Source: DATJGR01 sp963812255
GTDB lineage: Bacteria > Pseudomonadota > Gammaproteobacteria > Pseudomonadales > Azotimanducaceae
NCBI GenBank assembly: GCA_963812255.1
Contig: CAWEUM010000003.1
Location: forward strand, 248,001-312,000
Direction: 5' to 3'
Length of the DNA: 64,000 bases
Below the pieces are notes generated by a model. That model was not told the origin of the DNA. It did no database searches and was given only the letters and a program-made list of their open reading frames with translations. Each line of letters opens with the position of its first letter. Position 1 is the first letter of the stretch. Shown one piece after another: positions 34,746 to 43,040 of this stretch. The translations under genes and the position numbers were made by a program.

Positions 34746-35654
34746 ATGAGCACTCGAAATCCGTTGGTCACCATTGGGATGCCGGTATTCAACGGCGCTA
34801 CGACCATCGCGATGGCGCTCGATTCGTTGCTCGGTCAATCATTCGGCGATTTCGAGATGATTGTAAGCGACAATGCGTCTACCGACGGTACCTTGGACAT
34901 CGTGTCCGAGTACCAAAGAAACGATTCGCGTATCCGTCTCGCTCGTCAATCAAGAAATATCGGCGCAAATCCAAACTGGAGCTTTGTTGCGCGCGCTGCG
35001 AATGGGACCTATCTGAAGTGGGCTTCATCGAATGATTGGTGCGCTCCAACGTTCTTGTCAGAGTGCGTGGCGGCGCTCAAGCAAAATGACGATGCGGCTC
35101 TATCATTCCCGAAAACAAAACTCTTCTCCGGAGATTTGCAGAACGCAACGGATTACGAGGCGGATTTCGGGCTGACTGGTGATTCTCCTTCGGAACGATT
35201 CAAAACGCTCGCATCCAGACTCGCACTGAACAATCCGATGAATGGATTGATTCGTTTGCAGGCACTACGGCAGACAAGGCTGGTTGAGAATTTTCGCGGG
35301 GCTGATCTGGTACTCTTTGGTCATCTCGCACTCCTTGGCGAGTTTCTCCTCGTGCCCAGTGCGCTCTTCTACCGACGAATGGACCCGGCATCGTCGACTC
35401 ACCTGATGTCGCGCGAAGAAGTACAGCGGTTCCATCATCCAAATCCCGGTTCGTCGGCCTTGGTGCCTAGTTGGAGGTACCATCTGAGTCTGTGCCGTGT
35501 CGCGATGACGGCGCCCATTTCACTGCGGGAGCGTTGGCGGCTACTACATTACCTCGCAAAAATGGCCTACTGGTCCAAGGACGATTTGGGCCGCGAGATT
35601 TTGGAAGCAGCGCGACATATCGCTGGGCCAGCCTCGGCAACTCCTCGGACCTGA
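34746..35654 (+). CDS. Family 2 glycosyltransferase
   Basis: 302 residues. GT-A fold start: RNPLVTIGMPVFNGATTIAMALDSLLGQSFGDFEMIVSDNASTDGT, the classic GT2 nucleotide-binding region. The usual metal-binding DxD is not clear; the segment after it is SSNDWCAPTFL. The C-terminal part is helical. It adds a sugar to the growing lipid-linked repeat in the cytoplasm, donor unknown. Confidence 0.85.
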   Translation: MSTRNPLVTIGMPVFNGATTIAMALDSLLGQSFGDFEMIVSDNASTDGTLDIVSEYQRNDSRIRLARQSRNIGANPNWSFVARAANGTYLKWASSNDWCAPTFLSECVAALKQNDDAALSFPKTKLFSGDLQNATDYEADFGLTGDSPSERFKTLASRLALNNPMNGLIRLQALRQTRLVENFRGADLVLFGHLALLGEFLLVPSALFYRRMDPASSTHLMSREEVQRFHHPNPGSSALVPSWRYHLSLCRVAMTAPISLRERWRLLHYLAKMAYWSKDDLGREILEAARHIAGPASATPRT

Positions 35655-35687
35655 AAGGGCCGACCCGAGAGAGACCCAATCTACAAA

Positions 35688-37067
35688 GTGAACAAGCCAG
35701 CCGATACCTGCCTGAACATTGGAATTCTCGGGCACGTCGGTAACCGTAACCTGGGCGATGAAGCGCTGATCGCTTGCACGATCGTCGGGCTACGCGATCG
35801 ACTGCCGAACGCGATTTTTCGCGCCTACACTGCCAATCCGGCGGATACCACACTGCGTCACGGATTGACGGCATATCCGCTTACGCGCTCGGGTCAAGCA
35901 CCACCATCCAAGAGCCCGCGCGATTCGCACAGCGACAACGGTAGTTCCAGGGACGAATCAGAGGCCGAAGGTAGCCAGCGCGTCGGATTTAGACACAGCT
36001 TCGCGCTGCTCAAACGTCTCATCAAGCGTTATTCCTGGATCTATCGAACCGCGCAGCAGGGACAGTCGCTCGTGTCATCCACACAGGGGGCATTGCTTGA
36101 AATTCCATTTCTCTTCAGGTCATCCAAGCGAGTTCGCGGCCTCGACATGCTGTTGGTCGCTGGCTCCCAGCAACTGATCGACTACATCAACGGTCCGTGG
36201 GGGCATCTGTATACGCTGTTGACGTGGACGCTCCTAGCCAGGCTACGAGGCAGCCGGGTCGCGTTCTTGAGCTGCGGCGCGGGCCCAATACGAACATCGC
36301 TGGGCAGACGATTTGCAGCTTCAGCATTACGCCTGGCAGACTACCGTTCGTTCCGCGACCAACCATCGATCGACCTGGTCGAGGCACTCGGTGTCGCGGG
36401 CTCAAACCGCCTTGCCCCCGATCTTGCCTACGGCATTTGCCGACACCCGAAGGACCGTGTTTTGCTGGCACCTCGGGTGCGAATGGTCGCAATCAATCCC
36501 GTACCGTTCGGAGATGCCGACTATTGGGTCGGCGGGGGCTCGACGAATTATCAACGCTATGTAGAAGCCCTCGCGGTCTTCTCACTATGGTTGATCCAAC
36601 AGGACATCAAAGTCGCACTGTTTCCAACTCAGCTCAACCTGGACCCACCGGTGATTCGCGACATCGTCGACGCGATGCTCTCGCGCGCTGAAGACAAATC
36701 GCGGATTCTTGCCAATGTAGAGACCCCGCGAATCGATTCGCTCGATTCGTTGTTCGACCTCTTTGCCACTGCGGACGTGACCGTCGCAAGTCGATTTCAT
36801 GGTGTCATCCTGTCATTAGGGTCACTATGCCCAACGCTCGGTATCGCATATCACGAGAAGACGCGCGCAGCCATGGCTCAGATGGGGTGCGATACCTACT
36901 GCGTCGACCTCGTTGGCCTCAAGTGGGAGGATTTACGCGAACACTACCTTCGCTTAACTGCACAATGGGACGACCTGGCCCCGGAAGTCGCCCGAAGGCT
37001 AAGGGCTCAACGCAAGTTGCTCGCGGATCAGTTCGATTCGGTCGCCGCTTTGATTCGCAATGGCTAG
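35688..37067 (+). CDS. Polysaccharide pyruvyl transferase family protein
   Basis: 459 residues from GTG 35688. The family start is LGDEALIACTIVGLRDRLPNAIF near 20. A variable Ser/Arg/Glu-rich insert (~75-95) precedes SWIYRTAQQG. Later the core has MLLVAGSQQLIDYINGPWG, RVAFLSCGAGPI, and C-terminal VTVASRFHGVILSLGSLCPTLGIAYHEKTRAAM, which is strongly typical. It would add a ketal pyruvate to a sugar, making the polymer acidic. The low-complexity insert is unusual but in frame. Confidence 0.87.
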   Translation: MNKPADTCLNIGILGHVGNRNLGDEALIACTIVGLRDRLPNAIFRAYTANPADTTLRHGLTAYPLTRSGQAPPSKSPRDSHSDNGSSRDESEAEGSQRVGFRHSFALLKRLIKRYSWIYRTAQQGQSLVSSTQGALLEIPFLFRSSKRVRGLDMLLVAGSQQLIDYINGPWGHLYTLLTWTLLARLRGSRVAFLSCGAGPIRTSLGRRFAASALRLADYRSFRDQPSIDLVEALGVAGSNRLAPDLAYGICRHPKDRVLLAPRVRMVAINPVPFGDADYWVGGGSTNYQRYVEALAVFSLWLIQQDIKVALFPTQLNLDPPVIRDIVDAMLSRAEDKSRILANVETPRIDSLDSLFDLFATADVTVASRFHGVILSLGSLCPTLGIAYHEKTRAAMAQMGCDTYCVDLVGLKWEDLREHYLRLTAQWDDLAPEVARRLRAQRKLLADQFDSVAALIRNG

Positions 37068-37106
37068 CAGGATACTGAAACACAATTCTCTCTAGGAGGC
37101 GGGGAC

Positions 37107-37658
37107 ATGCAGTACGAAAAATGCACTGTGAGTGGGGCGCGTGTTCTGATCCCAACCCCCCTCGCGGATGAACGTGGGCGGCTGACGAGAGCTTGGTGCG
37201 CACGAGATTTCGCCGAACACGGTGTCGACTTCGTGCCTTTGGCGGTGAACATGGCTTCCTGCGAGACTAAGGGCACACTGAGAGGGTTACATCACCAGGT
37301 CGCGCCGGGATTTGAAGCCAAAGTAGTGCATTGCACGCGCGGATCAGCGTTCAACGTTGTCGTCGATCTGCGCCCCGAGTCCCAAACCTACCTGGCCTGG
37401 TACGGAACATGTTTGAGCGCCGAGAACGGAAGGGCCTTGTACATCCCTGAACGATGTGCGCATGGGTGTCTGAGCTTGGAGGATCAAACCGAGCTCTGCT
37501 ATATGACTTCTTCAGCCTACCCTCCAGATAACACGGCCGGAATCCGGTTCGATGATCCTGCAATCGGTATCAAATGGCCGATATCGGTAGACGTTGTGTC
37601 AGAACAGGACCGCAGTTGGGAACTCATCGGAGGAGCTCCGGGCGTCCTTAACCCCTGA
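37107..37658 (+). CDS. dTDP-4-dehydrorhamnose 3,5-epimerase-like protein
   Basis: 183 residues with a strong AGGAGG 7 nt upstream. Cupin RmlC-type motifs: DERGRLTRAWCARDFAEHG, NMASCETKGTLRGLHHQVAPGFEAKVVHCTRG near 47-80, and IPERCAHGCLSLEDQTELCYMTSSAYPPDNTAGIRFDDPAIGIKWP. The His of the catalytic dyad (RGLHHQ) is present. It may epimerise a 4-keto-6-deoxy sugar nucleotide, or be a related 3-epimerase or dehydratase. No 4,6-dehydratase is in the window. Confidence 0.85.
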   Translation: MQYEKCTVSGARVLIPTPLADERGRLTRAWCARDFAEHGVDFVPLAVNMASCETKGTLRGLHHQVAPGFEAKVVHCTRGSAFNVVVDLRPESQTYLAWYGTCLSAENGRALYIPERCAHGCLSLEDQTELCYMTSSAYPPDNTAGIRFDDPAIGIKWPISVDVVSEQDRSWELIGGAPGVLNP

Positions 37659-38012
37659 CCCAGGGTGCGATCGAGACGGTTCGTTGGCATGGTTGGAACC
37701 TGAGACGGTGCCGAATGATGGGTGATGTCTGTGCGTAAACTGAACCGACAATCACTTTAGAAGCTGCGTTCCTGAACGATGGATGGCTCAGGTCATGCTT
37801 TGCCAGGTCTCCCCATGTCGCTCGCGATCCCCTGGCAGTTGAATTCGATATCCGCAACGTGAAACGCACGCAGCAGCATCCACGCCTCTTCGCCGAACTC
37901 GTTTTCAATGCCGCGGACCGCCATCAAGGGTCAATTGCGCTGGCAATTGACAACCGAACTACTGAATCGTGCCGAGATTTTCGGAGGCTCCATATCTTGA
38001 GAGGACGGAGCG
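37659..38012. other. Non-coding / decayed stretch upstream of IS remnant
   Basis: About 350 bp with no convincing gene. Short frames on both strands show no recognisable domain or Shine-Dalgarno. It probably belongs to the rearranged insertion-sequence debris to the right, but no inverted repeat was defined. I see nothing else. Confidence 0.5.
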
Positions 38013-38090
38013 ATGAACAAGTCGAAGAGGTATTCCCCGGAGATCCGGGAACGGGCGGTACGGATGGTTTTCGAGCACGAACGGGATCAC
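38013..38090 (+). pseudogene. IS3-family OrfA N-terminal fragment (plus strand)
   Basis: ATG 38013 opens MNKSKRYSPEIRERAVRMVF, the standard N-terminus of IS3-type OrfA (helix-turn-helix DNA-binding protein). After about 26 residues the frame enters DNA that encodes OrfB on the opposite strand. The GGACGGAGCG before the start is a plausible ribosome site. It is a fragment only, not functional. Confidence 0.75.
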
Positions 38091-38091
38091 A

Positions 38092-38497
38092 CCCTGCATT
38101 GGGCGTTCGGCCGGCTGACCTTGAAGTTGCGGTTGACGCGATCCGCCGGTCGATCAAGGGCTTCATCCGGGATCGTGGTTTTGAACGACGACCATGAACG
38201 AGGCCTCGCAAGCCCAGATCACGCGTCAGCGGAGCGACGGTGCACCGTGCCACCACCACATCTTCACGCTTCAGCTGTCGCCACACTTTGTACGCCGTAG
38301 ACCTGGAAGTTCTCATCCCAGACTCGCTGGATATCTCGGCGCAACGTTGCATCACGTTGCCGCCTCGGCGGCAACCGAGTCGGATCATGGTCACGTGCTT
38401 TGTGCTCGTAGTACATCGATGGGGCGATCAGCAGTACCGCACAGATCGGCTCGACCCCATACGCATCTCGATGATCGTCGATAAACCACGCCATCAC
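38092..38497 (-). pseudogene. IS3-family OrfB 5' fragment with frameshifts (minus strand)
   Basis: Reads on the minus strand as MAWFIDDHRDAYGVEPICAV, ...YYEHKARDHDPTRLPPRRQR..., QRVWDENFQVYGV, then after a frameshift near 38288 KVWRQLKREDVVVARCTVAPLTRDLGLRG, and after another near 38183 FKTTIPDEALDRPADRVNRN. This is the N-terminal helical part of the IS3 transposase. The DDE catalytic domain that should follow is missing, since the DNA joins the plus-strand OrfA fragment near 38091. At least two frameshifts. Confidence 0.8.
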
Positions 38498-38720
38498 TTC
38501 GCTCGGCGGTCGAGCACCGCCTGGGCAAAATAAGAGGATGCCTTACGTAGTATCTCATTGGCTCGTCGCAGCTCGCGGTTCTTACGTTCCAGAGCCTCGA
38601 GTCGGTCGCGGTCATCGCTCGTCATACCCTGACGTCGACCCTGATCCCGCTCTGCTTGCCGCACCTACCTACGCAAGGTCTCCGCGGCACAGCCAATCGT
38701 CGTTGCAATCGGGTTTGTTT
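38494..38720 (-). pseudogene. IS3-family OrfA fragment with in-frame stop (minus strand)
   Basis: Minus-strand reading from the right gives IGCAAETLRR, a TAG stop at 38665-38667 where the family normally has Trp, then VRQAERDQGRRQGMTSDDRD and LEALERKNRELRRANEILRK, a Leu-zipper-like coiled coil typical of OrfA. The stop at 38494-38496 overlaps the OrfB start, the usual IS3 arrangement. The TAG suggests a TGG-to-TAG change and confirms decay. Confidence 0.78.
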
Positions 38721-38843
38721 ACGTGGCCTTTTCATTGATGCATTCGCACGTCGTATTGTCGGCTGGCGTGTCTCGAGTTCGCTTGTAACCTCCTGACGAA
38801 TCGGACCAGGCGGAGGTAGAGTTTTCCGTGTGGACAACTCCTA

Positions 38844-38915
38844 GTGAAGAAGTCCCGATTCAGTGAAGAGAGGATCATCGGCGTGCTGATGCAGGCTGGG
38901 GTGAAGGTGGCGGAG
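38844..38915 (+). pseudogene. Second IS3-type OrfA N-terminal fragment
   Basis: GTG 38844 opens KKSRFSEERIIGVLMQAGVK, the well-known N-terminus of another IS3 subgroup OrfA (MKKSRFTEEQIIGVL type), of a different subgroup from the remnant at 38013-38720. Similarity ends after ~25 residues. A second insertion therefore also hit this site. Confidence 0.7.
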
Positions 38916-39199
38916 CTGGAGGCAACGCCATGCTCGCAAGAAGCGTGCTGCCGGAACGCGCAGAGTCGGGAACAAAGAATGAATCAACCATCTGCGGCCT
39001 CGCGACACTCGTCCCCGGCGAGCCCGATACAACTGCACGGTTGTAGGTCCGACACTACACACTCAAAATGTCCACCCTCAGATGATGTAGGGGCCTCGGC
39101 AACGGGTCAACTCACAGACTTCGGGACCGTGCAAGTCCGGCTTCATTCCGAAGGTCCGTGGCGTAATGTTCCGTGACGGGAAAGGCCGCAGAAGCATCG
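38916..39199. other. Non-coding / decayed stretch before second flippase gene
   Basis: About 280 bp with no gene I can support. It probably holds more IS debris and the promoter of the flippase gene at 39200. No clear terminator or repeat is visible. Confidence 0.45.
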
Positions 39200-40687
39200 A
39201 TGACCGAACAACGAACCCTCGGCAGCAAGGTCGCGAGCGGTACCTTCTGGACCGTTGCGATGCGGATGAGCATCAGGCTGCTCGGTATTGTCAGCGTCAT
39301 TATCTTGGCGCGGATTCTGGTTCCGGACGACTTTGGCATCGTCGCGCAAGCGGCAATGTTCTACTCGTTCGTCGAAATGATCACCGCCTTTGGCCTGGAA
39401 TCCGCGCTCATCCAGAACCAGGGGGCATCTGCAGCCCACTACAACACCGTTTGGACGATGAACGTCGTGCGCGGCGCGGCGAATGCGGCGGTGCTTCTGG
39501 CGGTGGCATATCCCGCATCTCTGTTCCTGAATGATTCACGCCTCGCCGCCGTCATCTCGTTTTATGCCCTCGCTTCGTTCGCAAAGGGTTTCGCCAACAT
39601 CGGTACGGTCGACTTCCGCAAACATCTCGACTTCACCCGCGACTTCCAGTTCGAACTCTGGACCAAGGTTGTCGGGTTTATCGCGTGTATCACGGTCGCG
39701 ATGGTCTGGCGAACCTACTGGGCCTTCGTCGCCGGTGTGTTGGCCGGGGTGGCCACGACTGTGGTCACAAGCTATCTGATGTCATCCTTCAGGCCGCGAT
39801 TTTCTCTGTCGATGTGGCGCCCGCTGTTCCACTTCTCGAAGTGGATCTTCGGTGCAGAGTTGGTCGGTGCCGTTTCGAACAAGCTCGACGTGTTTCTTCT
39901 CAGCCGCTTCTCCACCGCAGGAAACGTCGGCATCTACACCGTTGCCTATGAAATCGCAGGTACGCCATCAACCGAGATCGCAATGCCGGTGGCGCGGGCG
40001 CTGATGCCGGGATTGTCCAAGTTGGGCGACGATCCGGTCGAGTTTCGGTCGCTCTATTTCAGCACGGTGAGTCTGGTAATGCTGGTCGCGATCCCGGCCG
40101 GAATAGGGGTGTCAATGCTTGCCGAGCAGATAACTGCCATCGTTTTGGGCCAGAAGTGGCTGAACGCGATTCCACTGATCGAGATTCTTGCCTTGTTCGG
40201 GATTACGCGGGCTGTGTTCTCTGTATCTGCGTCCGCCTATATGGCATTTGGACGCGTCGACCTGCTCGGTAAGCTCGCTTACTTCGGCACATTGCTTCGG
40301 GTGGCTGGCGTCTCGGCTGGGATCCATTACGGTGGCATGATCGGTGTTGCATGGGGCGTTTTGGCGTCTTCGTTCTGCCAGATGCTGCTGACCCTCTTGG
40401 TTCAGGATCGAGCCGGCATTCTCGACGTGCGCATGCTGTTGGCACGGAGTTGGCGAATTGGTGGGGCAGCGGCTGCGATGGCGTTGGGGCTCAAACTGAC
40501 AGGACTTCAAATGATGCTCGCCAACTTCCCCCCGGTGATCGCATTGGCAAGTGAGGTGGTATTCGGCCTCGTTATGTTCGTCGCAACGCTCGCGGCGTTG
40601 AGGTACCTGGGCCGCTCGAAGCAGGGACCCGAGACGGTACTGTTCCAGTATCTCAAATCCCGATTTCAAGTAACGCCTTCCCGGTGA
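39200..40687 (+). CDS. Second Wzx-like oligosaccharide flippase
   Basis: 495 residues; ATG 39200 chosen as it begins MTEQRTLGSKVASGTFWTVA, matching the paralogue at 32332 (GTG 39173 also possible; neither has a strong Shine-Dalgarno). Shared motifs: LARILVPDDFGIVAQ, FGLESALIQNQGAS. Many transmembrane helices. It would flip lipid-linked oligosaccharides. It is divergent enough from the first copy to be an old duplicate or separately acquired. Its stop overlaps the CapA GTG start by 4 bp. Confidence 0.9.
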   Translation: MTEQRTLGSKVASGTFWTVAMRMSIRLLGIVSVIILARILVPDDFGIVAQAAMFYSFVEMITAFGLESALIQNQGASAAHYNTVWTMNVVRGAANAAVLLAVAYPASLFLNDSRLAAVISFYALASFAKGFANIGTVDFRKHLDFTRDFQFELWTKVVGFIACITVAMVWRTYWAFVAGVLAGVATTVVTSYLMSSFRPRFSLSMWRPLFHFSKWIFGAELVGAVSNKLDVFLLSRFSTAGNVGIYTVAYEIAGTPSTEIAMPVARALMPGLSKLGDDPVEFRSLYFSTVSLVMLVAIPAGIGVSMLAEQITAIVLGQKWLNAIPLIEILALFGITRAVFSVSASAYMAFGRVDLLGKLAYFGTLLRVAGVSAGIHYGGMIGVAWGVLASSFCQMLLTLLVQDRAGILDVRMLLARSWRIGGAAAAMALGLKLTGLQMMLANFPPVIALASEVVFGLVMFVATLAALRYLGRSKQGPETVLFQYLKSRFQVTPSR

Positions 40688-41790
40688 AACTGAAAATTGC
40701 GTTCGCAGGTGATGTCTGCCTGGTGGAGCGTGCGGCCACCACGGGAGCGGCGCGCGCCGTATCGATTCAAACATGCGCGCAACTCACCGGCGGTCATGAC
40801 CTCGCGATCGCGAATCTGGAGTTCTGCATCGCCCCCGACGATGCGCAAAACGCGGGCTCGATGGCGGTTCAGGCGAGCGACTGTAGTGATCTGGCGCAAG
40901 CGGGATTCGATGTCTATTGCCTCGCCAACAACCACATCCTGGATTGCGGCAGCGAATCGCTGCTGTTCACCACTCGTTTTCTGAATTCGCAATCCATCGC
41001 GACCGTTGGGGTCGCCGCTAATTCCAAGGATGCAGCGGCACCGTTGATCCTCGAAAGAAGCGGCGTACGAATCGCCGTGATCAACGCAACCGATGCGTCA
41101 CACTATGCGGCTCGCGCCAACCATCCCGGCGTCTTCTCACTGTCTCGCAGACGACTCAAGCGGGCGTTGAATCGGGTGCAATCCTCCGTCGATCTCACCA
41201 TCGTCTGCATCCATGCGGACCTGGAGTTCACGAACCATCCGGCGCCGTGGAAAGTGGCCCTGTCTCGATGGCTGGTACAATGCGGCGCAGACTTGGTCAT
41301 TCATCATCACCCTCATACGTTGCAGGGTATCGAGGAGTTCCAGGGTGCGTTGATCGCCTATTCGCTCGGAAATCTGGTCTTCCCGGTGCATGGTAGCGAT
41401 TACATGCAATCACGCGCCGGCGATGTACACGAAGGCGCTCTGTTGAGCGTGACGATCGAGTTTGCCACCGACTCGCGCAGACGTATTGCTTACAGTCTGT
41501 ATCCGACCGTCATTCGTCACGACAATGCCACCGTCATGGCAGAGGCTCAGCAAGCCGAGGAGATCAGGGCCAAGATGGCTGCGTACTCGAGTTGCCTGAA
41601 CGACGCCGCGCTGCTCAGACGGACCCATTTTCGTCGCTGCCGCGCGGAAGCCGCGCACCTGATACTCAGCGCTTACTATTCGCTGCGCAAAGCAGGGCTC
41701 GCCGCCTGCGTTCGCGTGCTGAATACCCATGTCCGAACGCAGATGCATCGCGCCTGGATGCGCGGATTCCTTACGATGGGGTGGCGTTAG
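40684..41790 (+). CDS. CapA-family metallophosphatase-like protein
   Basis: 368 residues, GTG start overlapping the flippase stop. Motifs of the CapA/PgsA fold: KIAFAGDVCLVE at the N-terminus, HDLAIANLEFCIAP near 40, YCLANNHILDCG near 80, and VIHHHPHTLQGIEEFQGALIAYSLGNLVF near 200-230. Related proteins act in poly-gamma-glutamate and capsule synthesis, probably as phosphoesterases or ligation helpers. Its place before an orphan gene, an asparagine-synthase-like gene and an AMP ligase suggests a role in adding an amino-acid-like group. No signal peptide is clear. Confidence 0.85.
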   Translation: MKLKIAFAGDVCLVERAATTGAARAVSIQTCAQLTGGHDLAIANLEFCIAPDDAQNAGSMAVQASDCSDLAQAGFDVYCLANNHILDCGSESLLFTTRFLNSQSIATVGVAANSKDAAAPLILERSGVRIAVINATDASHYAARANHPGVFSLSRRRLKRALNRVQSSVDLTIVCIHADLEFTNHPAPWKVALSRWLVQCGADLVIHHHPHTLQGIEEFQGALIAYSLGNLVFPVHGSDYMQSRAGDVHEGALLSVTIEFATDSRRRIAYSLYPTVIRHDNATVMAEAQQAEEIRAKMAAYSSCLNDAALLRRTHFRRCRAEAAHLILSAYYSLRKAGLAACVRVLNTHVRTQMHRAWMRGFLTMGWR

Positions 41791-41960
41791 TCGGGTATTT
41801 GCCGAGCGTACAGCGTAGGCACATTACATTCATGCTACACGCCCTGCGGGTGGACTGGTTACTCTTACGTGTTGGATCTATCCGGGCAAGGACGCTGTTT
41901 TTCGACTAGGACGATCGAGTAACGCGCTCGACCTTGGTCACCGAGGGTGTGGAAGACAGC

Positions 41961-42998
41961 ATGGCAGATACGTCGCAGCACACTGCTCCCGAAGCAACTT
42001 TGAGCAGCATCATCGGAGCCCGCGACTCGGGTCACGATATCCGTGCCGAGGTGAAGACCTATCTGCGCAAGGTGATGGCCAAGTTCGCCGTTACGAAAGA
42101 CGGGCAGGTCTCTGGACGTAAGAAGCCCGATGACTTACCCGACCAGATTTTCGCAACACTGACGAGTCGCGAGTTTTCGTATCTGAGCAAGTCACGGGCC
42201 GCCCGATACAGAGAACCCATAGTTGACTACTTCGAGCGTGCGTCACGCGGCGGCAAACCGCTCGCGTTCTATTACGACATCGGGGGCGGATACCACGCCA
42301 CGGTGCGGCCAGGCGACGCAAACCTCGTCTTCGACGTCGGTCTGGCTGAAGTCTTCGCATTGGCGCAGATCGCGTCCTTCAATCGAAAGGTACAGACGCA
42401 GTACGATCTCGGAATCAAGTTCTCGTTCGTCATCGACAATCTGTGCGCGCTGCTGATCAATGACGTTCCTGTCAGCCGTACCAGCGGATACTGCAGCCAA
42501 CTCCGGCACCTCATTCAAGACTTGGGCATGAGCGAATGGGTCGACGTATTGGTCGAATCGGAGATCTTCGATACCGCAGAGTACCGCGTCGCATCCAATG
42601 TCGCGCACGCTCAACGCGATACCATATCCGACAAAGAGCTGGAAAATGTCGAGCGATTCCTCGGTCGACGTTGCGACAAGGCGGAAGCGTTGGAGCGCAT
42701 CGTACGATATCAGCATGTGACCGGCGTTTCGGAACGCCTGTTTGGTGGGATCATCGATGGCGTGCACATGACGCAACGCGCGTCACCGACGACCATCGCA
42801 TTTCGACCGTTTCCCGGCGGCGATTCGAGAATCCAAACCGGCGAAGTCGCCATCACACGCAATACCAACAACAAGCTTCATCCGGTGCTCATGACCAGCG
42901 AGAATATTGATTCGTATCATTGCGAAAGCCACAGGATCCCCGACATTCTCCCGAGTGTGATCAGACGAATCAGTTACGCCGAGCCGCGTATCTCCTAG
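41961..42998 (+). CDS. Orphan 345-aa protein (possible distant PvcA/isonitrile-synthase-like fold)
   Basis: ATG 41961 is preferred over an upstream in-frame GTG at 41934. No signal peptide or membrane helix. Notable segments: FYYDIGGGYHATVRPGDANLVF near 100, QYDLGIKFSFVIDNLCALLINDVPVSRTSGYCSQLRHLI near 145-185, and TRNTNNKLHPVLMTSENIDSYH near the end. The strand-turn-helix order (YxxG-(x)-F-(x)-IDN-x-LLINDVP-x-RT) recalls PvcA/Dit1 isonitrile synthases, but the match is weak and I did not find their full set of motifs. It lies between CapA and an asparagine-synthase-like gene. Function unknown. Confidence 0.6.
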   Translation: MADTSQHTAPEATLSSIIGARDSGHDIRAEVKTYLRKVMAKFAVTKDGQVSGRKKPDDLPDQIFATLTSREFSYLSKSRAARYREPIVDYFERASRGGKPLAFYYDIGGGYHATVRPGDANLVFDVGLAEVFALAQIASFNRKVQTQYDLGIKFSFVIDNLCALLINDVPVSRTSGYCSQLRHLIQDLGMSEWVDVLVESEIFDTAEYRVASNVAHAQRDTISDKELENVERFLGRRCDKAEALERIVRYQHVTGVSERLFGGIIDGVHMTQRASPTTIAFRPFPGGDSRIQTGEVAITRNTNNKLHPVLMTSENIDSYHCESHRIPDILPSVIRRISYAEPRIS

Positions 42999-43040
42999 TC
43001 GAGACGCGCGCTCCTTTGACTGATAGGCTCGTCCGTTGTC

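Noticed and set aside
37648..37908. Minus-strand open frame of 86 codons before the IS debris
   Set aside because: No family resemblance or start signal; composition consistent with chance.
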